Positions 48,369 to 62,000 of a DNA stretch of 64,000 bases are shown here, one piece after another. This stretch comes from Salinispirillum sp049115955 (GTDB taxonomy: Bacteria > Pseudomonadota > Gammaproteobacteria > Pseudomonadales > Natronospirillaceae). Both the position numbers and the translations under genes were made by a program. The DNA lies in assembly GCA_049115955.1 (NCBI GenBank), contig JAGDZJ010000036.1, positions 1-64,000 of the forward strand, read 5' to 3'. Below the pieces are notes generated by a model. The model had not been told where the DNA came from and ran no database searches. It was given only the letters and a program-made list of their open reading frames with translations. Each line of letters begins with the position of its first letter. Position 1 is the stretch's first letter.

Positions 48369-48973
48369 GACAACACCTCCTCAACTTTCTTCAGAGCTGC
48401 TACGGTCATAACCACCTTGTCGAAGGCTACCAGCGATACAGGGTCGACACCGGCCACGTCCAGTACGTCAACGTGTGGTACGTTGCGTGCAGACAGGAAC
48501 AGGTTTTCCGTCACTTCGTCGGCTACGAACAGGGCATTAATCAGGCCCAGCTCTTTCATTTTGCTCAAAAACAACTTGGTTTTCGGCTCAGCGATGTTCA
48601 GGTCATCAACCACGATCAGACGCTCCTGACGAACCAGCTCAGACAAAATTGACTGAATGGCGCCGCGGTACATCTTGCGGTTAACTTTCTGTGAGTAGTC
48701 GCGTGGCGTAGCAGCGAATGTCACACCACCTGAACGCCAGATTGGGCTACGCGTAGTACCCGCACGGGCACGACCTGTACCCTTTTGACGCCAAGGCTTA
48801 GCACCGCCACCAGAAACCTGGCTACGCGTCTTCTGTGCTTTGCTGCCCTGACGGCCAGCAGCCATATACGCGGTTACAACCTGGTGCACCAACGCTTCGT
48901 TGAAGTCTTTGCCGAAGGTAGCGTCAGATACTTCAACAGTAGAATTTTTGCTTCCTACTACATTAAGATTCAT
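48365..48973 (-). CDS. rplD: 50S ribosomal protein L4
   Basis: L4 reaches into the exit tunnel and in enterics represses its own S10 operon by attenuation and translation control. The 202-residue protein has AYMAAGRQGSKAQKTRSQVS, the tunnel loop GGGAKPWRQKGTGRARAGTT, and ends LKKVEEVLS. Ten nt after rplC. The 5' leader upstream of rpsJ is short here, so L4 control of the Escherichia type is doubtful. Confidence 0.97.
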   Translation of the reverse strand: MNLNVVGSKNSTVEVSDATFGKDFNEALVHQVVTAYMAAGRQGSKAQKTRSQVSGGGAKPWRQKGTGRARAGTTRSPIWRSGGVTFAATPRDYSQKVNRKMYRGAIQSILSELVRQERLIVVDDLNIAEPKTKLFLSKMKELGLINALFVADEVTENLFLSARNVPHVDVLDVAGVDPVSLVAFDKVVMTVAALKKVEEVLS

Positions 48974-48983
48974 GACAATTCCC

Positions 48984-49616
48984 TCAAGCCTTCACGGCTG
49001 GTTTGACAATGACGTGGCCAGATGTTGCTCCGGGCACGGCACCTTTAACCAACAGCAGATTACGTTCGGCATCAACACGCACAACTTCCAGAGTCTGGAC
49101 AGTCACTTGCTCAGCACCCATGTGGCCGGACATTTTTTTGCCCTTCCATACACGACCTGGTGTCTGGCACTGACCGATAGAACCCGGAGCGCGGTGAGAC
49201 AGGGAGTTACCGTGAGTGGCATCCTGCATGCTGAAATTGTGGCGCTTGATAGCACCTTGGAAGCCTTTACCTTTCGAAGTACCGGTCACATCAATCTTCT
49301 GACCTGCCTCAAAAATAGAGACTCCCACTGTGTCGCCGATCTTTAACTCGCCCAGATCGTCGGCACGGAATTCGCGAACCAGCTCACCCGCTTCGATACC
49401 CGCTTTCGCGTAGTGACCGGCTTGTGATTTGTTTACACGTGATGCTTTCTTCTGACCAAAAGTCAGCTGAACAGCCGTGTAACCATCTGAATCGACAGAT
49501 TTAACTTGTGAAACCCGGTTGGGCGTCACTTCAATTACCGTAACCGGCACTGACACACCTTCAGCAGTGAAGACACGTGTCATACCAGCCTTACGGCCAA
49601 TAACACCTATAGACAT
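48984..49616 (-). CDS. rplC: 50S ribosomal protein L3
   Basis: L3 is a primary 23S-binding protein near the peptidyl transferase centre. From the ATG at 49616 it has 210 residues, starting MSIGVIGRKAGMTRVFTAEG, with GTSKGKGFQGAIKRHNFSMQ and the glutamine-containing loop HRAPGSIGQCQTPGRVWKGK. The upstream 37-codon open extension into the spacer is rejected. A 150-nt gap separates it from rpsJ. Confidence 0.97.
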   Translation of the reverse strand: MSIGVIGRKAGMTRVFTAEGVSVPVTVIEVTPNRVSQVKSVDSDGYTAVQLTFGQKKASRVNKSQAGHYAKAGIEAGELVREFRADDLGELKIGDTVGVSIFEAGQKIDVTGTSKGKGFQGAIKRHNFSMQDATHGNSLSHRAPGSIGQCQTPGRVWKGKKMSGHMGAEQVTVQTLEVVRVDAERNLLLVKGAVPGATSGHVIVKPAVKA

Positions 49617-49766
49617 CTTTATTACTCCAATGTACGGGGCTAAATCCCACACTCTACGCAATGTATTAGAGGGGGTACCCGCTATGGCCGTTCCCGAAGG
49701 AACTGTTACACAGGAGGCGTTTGGCACTTTTCAGTGGTCTACCGCAGTGGCAGACAATACAAACGC
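49617..49766 (-). other. Long structured spacer between rpsJ and rplC
   Basis: No gene is seen. The minus strand contains GTTCC-ttcg-GGAAC (about 49691-49704) and GGGTACCC (about 49674-49681). Such a spacer is normally a few dozen nt in this operon. Confidence 0.45.
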
Positions 49767-50078
49767 TTAACCCAGACTAATTTGAACGTCAACGCCCGCA
49801 GCCAGATCCAGCTTCATCAAGGCATCTACCGTTTTTTCGGTAGGCTCAACGATATCCAGCATACGTTTGTGAGTTCTTAACTCATACTGATCGCGTGCAT
49901 CTTTATTCACGTGAGGAGAAACCAGTACAGTAAAGCGCTCGCGCTTAGTAGGCAGCGGGATAGGACCCCGAACCTGTGCGCCAGTACGCTTAGCAGTATC
50001 GACAATCTCCTGCGTGGATGCATCGATCAAGCGATGATCAAACGCCTTCAGGCGAATTCTGATCTTTTGGTTCTGCAT
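49767..50078 (-). CDS. rpsJ: 30S ribosomal protein S10 (NusE)
   Basis: S10 is in the 30S head and also acts as NusE in antitermination, linking RNA polymerase and ribosome. The 103-residue protein starts MQNQKIRIRLKAFDHRLIDA and has AQVRGPIPLPTKRERFTVL and QYELRTHKRMLDIVEPTEKT. It is the first gene of the S10 operon, about 57 nt from its predicted transcription start. Confidence 0.98.
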   Translation of the reverse strand: MQNQKIRIRLKAFDHRLIDASTQEIVDTAKRTGAQVRGPIPLPTKRERFTVLVSPHVNKDARDQYELRTHKRMLDIVEPTEKTVDALMKLDLAAGVDVQISLG

Positions 50079-50141
50079 GTGACCAAAACTCCGAAATTGT
50101 TAAACAGCATTACGCCCCCTCAGGCCTACTGAGGGACGCGC

Positions 50142-50170
50142 ATTATATTGACGTGCCATTGCGGTGTCAA
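50142..50170 (-). promoter_or_regulatory. Consensus sigma-70 promoter of the S10 operon
   Basis: On the minus strand TTGACA (50170-50165), 17-nt spacer, TATAAT (50147-50142): a perfect match at both hexamers. The start would be near 50135. A small hairpin (CCTCAG/CTGAGG) lies in the leader. Confidence 0.9.
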
Positions 50171-50244
50171 TGACGACGCCAAATTAAAACGCCAGGAGCG
50201 CTTCAGCGCACCTGCCAAGCGGGTTAGTTCTTTTGAAGTAACTA

Positions 50245-50281
50245 ACAAAAAGGGGGAGTCAACCGACTCCCCCTTTTTTTG
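50245..50281. terminator. Terminator after tuf
   Basis: GGGGGAGTC (50252-50260)-aacc-GACTCCCCC (50265-50273) with A-run and T-run flanks. It ends the leftward str operon 25 nt after tuf; the flanks would work in both directions. Confidence 0.93.
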
Positions 50282-50305
50282 TATCCGCTTAACGCGGCGC
50301 AATCA

Positions 50306-51502
50306 TCACTCGATGATTTTCGCTACAACGCCCGCACCAACAGTACGGCCACCTTCACGAATGGCGAAACGCAGGTTGTCTTCCATCGCGATCGGCGCGA
50401 TCAGAGTGACTTCCATCTTGATGTTGTCGCCTGGCATTACCATCTCAACGCCTTCTGGCAGCTCACAGCTTCCAGTTACGTCGGTCGTACGGAAGTAGAA
50501 CTGTGGACGGTAGCCTTTGAAGAATGGCGTGTGACGGCCACCTTCTTCTTTGCTCAACACATATACTTCCGCTTCGAACTTGGTGTGCGGCGTAATAGTA
50601 CCTGGCTTAGCCAATACCTGACCACGCTCTACGTCGTCACGCTTAGTACCACGCAACAAAGCACCTACGTTCTCACCCGCACGACCTTCGTCGAGCAGCT
50701 TACGGAACATTTCTACACCGGTTACGATGGTCTTAGTGGTATCACGGATACCAACGATTTCCACTTCGTCGCCAGTCTTAACAATACCGCGCTCGATACG
50801 GCCAGTTACTACCGTACCACGACCCGCGATTGAGAAAACGTCTTCCACAGGCATCAGGAACGGCTGATCGATTGCACGCTCTGGCTCAGGGATGTAAACG
50901 TCCAGAGTCTCTACCAGCTTCTTAACCGCTGTAGTACCCATTTCGTTGTCATCACGGCCTTCCAGCGCCATCAGCGCAGAACCGATGATGATCGGCGTGT
51001 CGTCGCCTGGGAAATCGTACTGTGACAGCAAGTCACGGATTTCCATTTCTACCAGCTCCAACAACTCAGCGTCGTCTACCATGTCCGCTTTGTTCATGAA
51101 TACAACGATGTACGGTACACCCACCTGACGAGACAACAGGATGTGTTCACGCGTCTGAGGCATTGGGCCGTCAGCTGCAGAACAAACCAGGATCGCGCCG
51201 TCCATCTGCGCCGCACCGGTGATCATGTTTTTAACATAGTCAGCGTGGCCTGGGCAGTCTACGTGGGCGTAGTGACGTGCTGGTGAATCGTATTCAACGT
51301 GTGAAGTGGCGATCGTGATACCACGAGCGCGTTCTTCAGGGGCGTTATCGATCTGATCGAATGCACGCTGCTCACCTGTGCCCCACACGTCGAAACAAAC
51401 GCGCGTCAACGCGGCTGTCAGGGTGGTTTTACCGTGGTCTACGTGACCGATCGTGCCCACGTTCAGGTGGGGCTTGCTACGCTCAAAGGTTGCCTTTGAC
51501 AT
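50306..51502 (-). CDS. tuf: Elongation factor Tu
   Basis: EF-Tu delivers aminoacyl-tRNA as a GTP complex. The 398-residue protein has GHVDHGKTTLTAAL (P-loop), GITIATSHVEYDSPARHYAH (switch I), DCPGHADYVKNMITG and NKADMVDD, with domains 2 and 3 following. A short stretch after the P-loop helix (VCFDVWGTGEQRAFDQID) differs from the Escherichia form. It follows fusA by 37 nt as last gene of the str operon and is followed by a strong terminator. Only one copy is in the window. Confidence 0.98.
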   Translation of the reverse strand: MSKATFERSKPHLNVGTIGHVDHGKTTLTAALTRVCFDVWGTGEQRAFDQIDNAPEERARGITIATSHVEYDSPARHYAHVDCPGHADYVKNMITGAAQMDGAILVCSAADGPMPQTREHILLSRQVGVPYIVVFMNKADMVDDAELLELVEMEIRDLLSQYDFPGDDTPIIIGSALMALEGRDDNEMGTTAVKKLVETLDVYIPEPERAIDQPFLMPVEDVFSIAGRGTVVTGRIERGIVKTGDEVEIVGIRDTTKTIVTGVEMFRKLLDEGRAGENVGALLRGTKRDDVERGQVLAKPGTITPHTKFEAEVYVLSKEEGGRHTPFFKGYRPQFYFRTTDVTGSCELPEGVEMVMPGDNIKMEVTLIAPIAMEDNLRFAIREGGRTVGAGVVAKIIE

Positions 51503-51539
51503 GTCTAATACCTCAATTTACTTAAAGGGGCCTGACGGA

Positions 51540-53630
51540 TCAGGCCTTTTTAATGATTGCTTCAGCAATGTTGTTTGGTGCTTCAGAGTACTGTGAGAAT
51601 TCCATGGTGTAGGATGCACGACCCTGAGACATGGAACGCAAATCCGTTGCATATCCGAACATCTCGGACAACGGCACTTCAGCATTAATGATCTTACCTG
51701 ACGGACTGTCGTCCATACCCTGTACGAGACCGCGGCGACGGTTAAGGTCACCCATGACATCACCCATGTAGTCTTCAGGCGTTACCGCCTCAACCTTCAT
51801 CATAGGCTCCATCAACGCAGGATTACCTTTCTCGGCCAGTTTTTTAACCGCCATAGAAGCAGCGACTTTAAACGCCATTTCGTTGGAGTCAACGTCGTGG
51901 TACGAACCGTCGATCAGCGTGGCTTTCAGACCCAGCAGAGGATAGCCGGCCAAAATACCGTTTTTCATCTGCTCAGCGATGCCTTTTTCTACCGCAGGAA
52001 TGTATTCCTTAGGCACAACACCACCAACGATTTCGTTGACGAATTCCAAGCCGTCGCCTTCCGCAGGCTCAAAACGTACCACTACGTGACCGTATTGACC
52101 GCGACCACCAGACTGACGTACGAACTTGCTTTCAACTTCACAAGCTGAGCGGATTTTTTCACGGTAAGCAACCTGAGGCGCACCGATGTTGGCTTCAACC
52201 TTAAACTCACGCTTCATACGATCAACGATGATGTCGAGGTGCAACTCACCCATACCACCGATGATGGTCTGACCGGTTTCTTCGTCTGTATGAACACGGA
52301 AAGAAGGATCTTCTTGGGCCAACTTACCCAACGCAACGCCCATTTTCTCTTGGTCTGCCTTCGATTTCGGCTCCACGGCAACCTGAATTACCGGCTCAGG
52401 GAAGTCCATACGCTCCAAGGTAATGATGTTGTTAGGATCACACAACGTATCACCTGTGGTAACGGTTTTGATACCGACCAGAGCAGCGATGTCACCGGCG
52501 CGTACTTCTTTGATCTCTTGGCGGTCGTTCGCGTGCATCTGAACCATACGGCCCACACGCTCTTTCTTGCCTTTAACTGAGTTCACCACGCCGTCACCTG
52601 AGTTCAACACCCCAGAATAAACACGAATAAACGTCAGCGTACCAACGAAGGGGTCGGTGGCAATTTTGAACGCCAAAGAGGCAAAGGGCTCGTCATCGCT
52701 TGAAATACGACGCGCAACGGTTTCGCCGTCTTCCAATACGCCTTCAATGTCTTTAACTTCTGTGGGACTTGGCATGAACTCAATGACCGCATCCAGCACA
52801 GCCTGTACGCCCTTGTTCTTAAAGGCGGAGCCACACAGTGTCAGAATCAAGTCGTTATCCAAGGTACGAGCCCGCAGGCCAGTCTTGATTTCATCTTCAG
52901 TCAGCTCTTCGCCTTCCAAATACTTGTTCATCAGCTCGTCGTTCGCTTCAGCCGCAGCCTCAACGATTTCAGTACGCGCTTCTTCCGCTTCTGCCAACAT
53001 GTCAGCAGGGATATCGCCGTACTCAAACGTCATACCCTGATCTTCTTCATTCCACAGAATGGACTTCATCTTGATCAAGTCGACAACGCCTTTGAAGTCG
53101 TCTTCGGCGCCAATGGGCAATTGAATAGGTACTGCTTTAGCACCCAAACGATCTTTCAACTGCTTAACAACGCGCATAAAGTTAGCGCCAGTACGGTCCA
53201 TCTTGTTGACGAACACCATGCGCGGCACTTCATACTTGTTGGCCTGACGCCATACCGTTTCAGTCTGTGGCTGTACGCCTGAAGAGGCACACAGCACGAT
53301 CACTGCGCCGTCGAGTACACGCAAAGAACGCTCTACTTCGATGGTAAAGTCAACGTGTCCAGGGGTGTCGATGATGTTGACGCGGTGTTCTTCAAACTGC
53401 GCACCCATACCTTTCCAGAAACAGGTTACAGCGGCAGAAGTGATGGTGATACCACGCTCCTGCTCTTGCTCCATCCAGTCGGTAGTGGCGGCGCCGTCGT
53501 GTGTTTCACCGATCTTGTGTGACAAGCCGGTGTAGAACAATACACGCTCTGTAGTAGTGGTTTTGCCCGCATCAACGTGCGCACAAATACCGATGTTACG
53601 GTAAAGATTAATCGGTGTCTTACGAGCCAC
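51540..53630 (-). CDS. fusA: Elongation factor G
   Basis: EF-G drives translocation of tRNA and mRNA. The 696-residue GTPase has AHVDAGKTTTTERVLFYTG, GITITSAAVTCFW, DTPGHVDFTIEVERSLRVLD, NKMDRTGANF, domain II-V, and YSEAPNNIAEAIIKKA at the C-terminus. Slightly shorter than Escherichia (704). Between rpsG (18 nt) and tuf. The N-terminal HVDAGKTTTTER sequence is that of canonical FusA rather than the shorter EF-G2 type. Confidence 0.98.
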   Translation of the reverse strand: MARKTPINLYRNIGICAHVDAGKTTTTERVLFYTGLSHKIGETHDGAATTDWMEQEQERGITITSAAVTCFWKGMGAQFEEHRVNIIDTPGHVDFTIEVERSLRVLDGAVIVLCASSGVQPQTETVWRQANKYEVPRMVFVNKMDRTGANFMRVVKQLKDRLGAKAVPIQLPIGAEDDFKGVVDLIKMKSILWNEEDQGMTFEYGDIPADMLAEAEEARTEIVEAAAEANDELMNKYLEGEELTEDEIKTGLRARTLDNDLILTLCGSAFKNKGVQAVLDAVIEFMPSPTEVKDIEGVLEDGETVARRISSDDEPFASLAFKIATDPFVGTLTFIRVYSGVLNSGDGVVNSVKGKKERVGRMVQMHANDRQEIKEVRAGDIAALVGIKTVTTGDTLCDPNNIITLERMDFPEPVIQVAVEPKSKADQEKMGVALGKLAQEDPSFRVHTDEETGQTIIGGMGELHLDIIVDRMKREFKVEANIGAPQVAYREKIRSACEVESKFVRQSGGRGQYGHVVVRFEPAEGDGLEFVNEIVGGVVPKEYIPAVEKGIAEQMKNGILAGYPLLGLKATLIDGSYHDVDSNEMAFKVAASMAVKKLAEKGNPALMEPMMKVEAVTPEDYMGDVMGDLNRRRGLVQGMDDSPSGKIINAEVPLSEMFGYATDLRSMSQGRASYTMEFSQYSEAPNNIAEAIIKKA

Positions 53631-53648
53631 GATTCTTTCCCCTGTTTT

Positions 53649-54119
53649 TTAGAAGCGAAAATGAGAGAAGGCTTTGTTGGCTTCAGCCATGCGGTGAACG
53701 TCTTCACGTTTCTTCGCTGCTGCACCCTTACCTTCTACCGCGTCAGCCAGCTCACCGGCCAGACGCAGATCCATCGACTTCTCACCACGCTTACGCGCGC
53801 AATCTACCAACCAACGCATAGCGAGGGCTTGACGACGCTCGGGACGCACTTCTACAGGCACCTGATAAGTGGCACCACCCACACGGCGAGATTTAACCTC
53901 TACCATAGGGGCTACGGCTTCCAGCGCAGACTCGAACACTTCGATAGGATCTTTATTGGTGCGCTCTTGGATTTTGTCCAAGGCACCATACACGATACGC
54001 TCGGCGATGGATTTTTTACCGTCGACCATAACGTGGTTCATGAATTTGGCCAGTGTCTTGTTGTGAAACTTCGGATCTGGCAATACGTCGCGTTTGGCGA
54101 CAACTCGTCTTCTTGGCAT
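53649..54119 (-). CDS. rpsG: 30S ribosomal protein S7
   Basis: S7 organises the 30S head and contacts E-site tRNA; in enterics it represses the str operon. The 156-residue protein starts MPRRRVVAKRDVLPDPKFHN, with FMNHVMVDGKKSIAERIVYG and PVEVRPERRQALAMRWLV. It is 123 nt downstream of rpsL, longer than needed, which could house a regulatory site like the S7 target in the Escherichia rpsL-rpsG gap. Confidence 0.98.
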   Translation of the reverse strand: MPRRRVVAKRDVLPDPKFHNKTLAKFMNHVMVDGKKSIAERIVYGALDKIQERTNKDPIEVFESALEAVAPMVEVKSRRVGGATYQVPVEVRPERRQALAMRWLVDCARKRGEKSMDLRLAGELADAVEGKGAAAKKREDVHRMAEANKAFSHFRF

Positions 54120-54242
54120 GATAAGCCCTCTGTGTTAGGTCTTCAGGGTAATCCGAAACAATGACAACTTATGTGTCGTGCCCGGCCTTACTCTTATCTA
54201 ATTACGTCAACTGCAAATAGAAACGACAATTACTGATTTAAA

Positions 54243-54617
54243 TTACTTCTTAGCGCGCTTGGTACCGTACTTAGAACGAGCCTGCAAACGCTTAGCAACG
54301 CCTGCGCAGTCCAAAGCACCACGTACTGTGTGGTAACGCACACCTGGCAAGTCTTTTACACGACCGCCACGGATCAAAACTACTGAGTGCTCTTGCAAGT
54401 TGTGGCCTTCACCACCGATGTAAGAGGACACTTCATAGCCGTTAGTCAAACGTACACGGCATACTTTACGCAGTGCAGAGTTTGGTTTCTTAGGGGTAGT
54501 GGTATACACCCGAGTACAAACACCACGACGCTGAGGACACGCTTGCAACGCACGAACGTCACTAGGAATCACTTTGCGCTTACGTGGCTTGCGAACCAAT
54601 TGGTTAATGGTTGCCAT
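54243..54617 (-). CDS. rpsL: 30S ribosomal protein S12
   Basis: S12 sits at the decoding centre. The 124-residue protein has TINQLVRKPRKRKVIPSDV, TTPKKPNSALRKVCRVRLTN and GGRVKDLPGVRYHTVRG. The lysines in PKKPNS and VKDLPG, whose substitution gives streptomycin resistance in other bacteria, are unchanged. First gene of the str operon, with its own promoter upstream. Confidence 0.98.
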   Translation of the reverse strand: MATINQLVRKPRKRKVIPSDVRALQACPQRRGVCTRVYTTTPKKPNSALRKVCRVRLTNGYEVSSYIGGEGHNLQEHSVVLIRGGRVKDLPGVRYHTVRGALDCAGVAKRLQARSKYGTKRAKK

Positions 54618-54653
54618 TCAGCCTTTCTCCAGTTTTTGCTTCTTAACAATAAA

Positions 54654-54679
54654 TTGTCCCGGACACAGGCCCGGGACAA
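54654..54679 (-). terminator. Hairpin between rpoC and rpsL
   Basis: TTGTCCCGG (54654-54662) and CCGGGACAA (54671-54679) form a perfect 9-bp stem. On the minus strand AATTTATTGTT follows, a poor T-run. It lies after the rpsL promoter, so it may be an incomplete terminator for rpoBC or part of the rpsL leader. Confidence 0.5.
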
Positions 54680-54692
54680 TAAAAGGACGCGA

Positions 54693-54721
54693 ATGATAGG
54701 GCTCGACCGCTTTTTAGTCAA
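54693..54721 (-). promoter_or_regulatory. Sigma-70 promoter of the str operon
   Basis: On the minus strand TTGACT (54721-54716), 17-nt spacer, TATCAT (54698-54693), 17 nt after the rpoC stop. The predicted start is near 54686, giving rpsL a leader of about 69 nt that includes a strong hairpin. Confidence 0.7.
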
Positions 54722-54737
54722 GCCGTACTATTAGCGC

Positions 54738-58934
<4,197 letters not shown>

Positions 58935-59060
58935 ATAACTGCCTCAGAGCTAGTTAATGATCAGGGCGTCGTCGCGCGACGCCCGAATTACATGTTGTTG
59001 CCTAACGCCACAGCGTTTGGTCCGACCCCATCCATGGGGACTTACGGATAGCCTTCGCTA
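58935..59060 (-). other. rpoB-rpoC spacer with two hairpins
   Basis: No gene. GGGCGTCG (58964-58971)/CGACGCCC (58977-58984) and CCCCA (59026-59030)/TGGGG (59035-59039) are short perfect stems. Neither has a terminator T-run, so processing or pausing sites are possible. Confidence 0.4.
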
Positions 59061-62000
59061 TCAGTCGTGCTCCAGCTCGATATCGATACCCAGCGAACGG
59101 ATTTCTTTGATCAGTACGTTGAAGGACTCAGGCATGCCTGGCTCCATACGGTGATCACCGTCGACGATGTTTTTGTACATCTTCGTCCGGCCGTTCACGT
59201 CATCCGACTTAACGGTGAGCATTTCTTGCAGGGTATGGGCAGCGCCATAGGCTTCCAGCGCCCACACTTCCATCTCCCCGAAACGCTGACCACCGAACTG
59301 TGCCTTACCACCCAGCGGCTGCTGCGTGACCAGACTGTACGAACCAGTCGAGCGGGCGTGCATCTTGTCGTCAACCAAGTGGTTCAACTTCAACATGTAC
59401 ATATAGCCAACCGTCGTTTCACGTTCAAACGGCTCACCAGTACGACCATCCCATAACTGAATCTGACCAGAGCTCGGCAATTCAGCCAGCTCAAGAAGCG
59501 CTTTCACTTCGTGCTCTTTAGCACCGTCAAAGACAGGCGTACTGACCGGCAGTCCGCCGCGCAGGTTGCCGGCCAATTCCATCACTTCGCCATCGGTTAA
59601 TTCATCGATGTTTTCGTGACGGTAGGTCTCGCCCACGGTATTGTAGATCCGATCCAGATACTGACGTACTTCGCTCACCGCACGCTGCTCACGCAACATG
59701 TCGTTGATCCGCTCACCAATACCCATTGCAGCCGCACCCAAGTGCGTCTCAAGGATCTGACCAACGTTCATCCGCGACGGTACACCCAATGGGTTCAGTA
59801 CCAGATCAACCGGGTTACCTTTTTCGTCGTACGGCATGTCTTCAATCGGCACGATGTTAGAGATAACACCCTTGTTACCGTGACGACCAGCCATCTTGTC
59901 ACCCGGCTGAATGCGACGCTTAACGGCAAGATAAACCTTAACGATTTTCAACACACCCGGTGCCAAATCATCGCCAGAAGTCACTTTACGACGCTTGATT
60001 TCAAAGCGACGCTCTTGATCTTCTTTGGTTTCCTTCAGCTGCTGCTCAGCATTCTCCAGAGCTTCGGCTTTCGCTTCTTCCGCCAGACGCAGAGTAAACC
60101 AATCAGCGTGTGGCAATTCTGCCAATGCTTCTTTGGTCAGCTTGGTGCCTTTAGCAATACCAGCACCGCCATTAACCGTTGCGCCTTCCAGCACGTTAGC
60201 CAGACGCTCAAAGGTTGCTTGTTCAATAATCTTGTACTCGGCTTTCAAGTCCTTACGGAACTCGTCCAGCTGCTGCTTTTCAATGGCTTTCGCACGGGCG
60301 TCTTTTTCTACGCCATCACGTGTGAATACCTGAACGTCAACGACCGTACCGCGCATGCCGCCTTTAACACGCTGAGAAGTGTCTTTAACATCTGACGCTT
60401 TCTCACCGAAAATGGCGCGCAACAGCTTCTCTTCTGGCGTCAGCTGAGTTTCGCTTTTCGGCGTTACCTTACCTACCAGAATGTCACCAGGACCTACTTC
60501 AGCCCCAACATATACGATACCGCTTTCGTCCAACTTACTCAGCGCAGACTCACCCACATTCGGGATGTCGCCGGTAATTTCTTCAGGCCCTAACTTGGTA
60601 TCACGCGCAATACAGGTCAATTCCTGAATATGCACCGTGGTCAGGCGGTCTTCCTTCACAACACGTTCTGAAATCAGAATCGAGTCTTCGAAGTTGTAAC
60701 CGTTCCAAGGCATGAACGCGATGCGCATGTTCTGACCCAAAGCCAGCTCACCCAGATCGGTCGATGGACCATCGGCCAGAATGTCACCGCGCTCAACCTG
60801 ATCACCCTGATTCACGATCGGGCGCTGGTTAATGCACGTATTTTGGTTAGAACGCGTGTACTTGGTGAGGTTATAAATATCCACACCGGCTTCCGCACCT
60901 TCTACTTCGCTGTCATTAACACGCACAACCACACGTGTCGCATCGACGGTTTCAATCACACCACCACGACGAGCCACGGCACAGACGCCGGAGTCACGCG
61001 CTACGGTGCGCTCGATACCGGTACCCACTACAGGCTTCTGCGCCCGCAGCGTAGGCACCGCCTGACGTTGCATGTTTGACCCCATGAGGGCCCGGTTGGC
61101 GTCATCGTGCTCCAGGAAGGGAATCAGCGCCGCAGAAATCGACACTACCTGACGCGGTGATACGTCCATCAGATCAACGGAATCGACCGGTGCCAGAGTG
61201 AATTCACCCTTGTGCCGTACCTGTACGAATTCGCCCTGGATCTTCTGCTTGTCATCCATCGGCACGTTGGCCTGGGCGATGACATGCTTGCCTTCGTCAA
61301 TGGCCGACAGATACACGATTTCCGGAGTTGCCACACCATTCTTGACCACGCGATAAGCGGTTTCAAGGAAGCCATAGTGGTTAGTACGGGCATAGGTCGC
61401 CAGCGTATTGATCAGACCGATGTTCGGGCCTTCCGGCGTTTCAATCGGACAAACACGACCGTAATGCGTTTGGTGTACGTCACGTACTTCAAAACCAGCA
61501 CGTTCACGCGTCAAACCGCCCGGCCCCAAGGCAGAAACACGACGCTTGTGCGTCACTTCTGACAATGGGTTGTTTTGGTCCATAAACTGCGACAGCTGGC
61601 TCGAGCCAAAGAACTCTTTAACGGCAGCCGCAACCGGCTTCGCGTTGATCAAGTCTTGTGGCATCAGGCCTTCGCTTTCCGCCAGCGACAAGCGCTCACG
61701 AACTGCACGCTCAACACGCACCAAACCAACACGGAACTGGTTTTCGGCCATCTCGCCAACAGAACGTACACGACGGTTACCCAAGTGGTCGATGTCGTCC
61801 ACTTCACCTTGGCCGTTACGGATATCAATCAGCGTCTTCAATACTGCTGTGATGTCTTCCTTGCTCAAGATGCCGCCGCCTTCGTCGTCTTCACGACCCA
61901 ATCGACGGTTGAACTTCATGCGGCCTACTTTGCTCAGATCATAACGCTCTGTGGCAAAGAACAGATTTTCAAACAGCGCTTCTGCGGATTCTTTTGTTGG

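Noticed and set aside
58999..59022. GCCTAAC and GTTTGGT in the rpoB-rpoC gap as an attC site
   Set aside because: The heptamers are only a few bases apart with no attC-like stem; they occur by chance in a conserved spacer.
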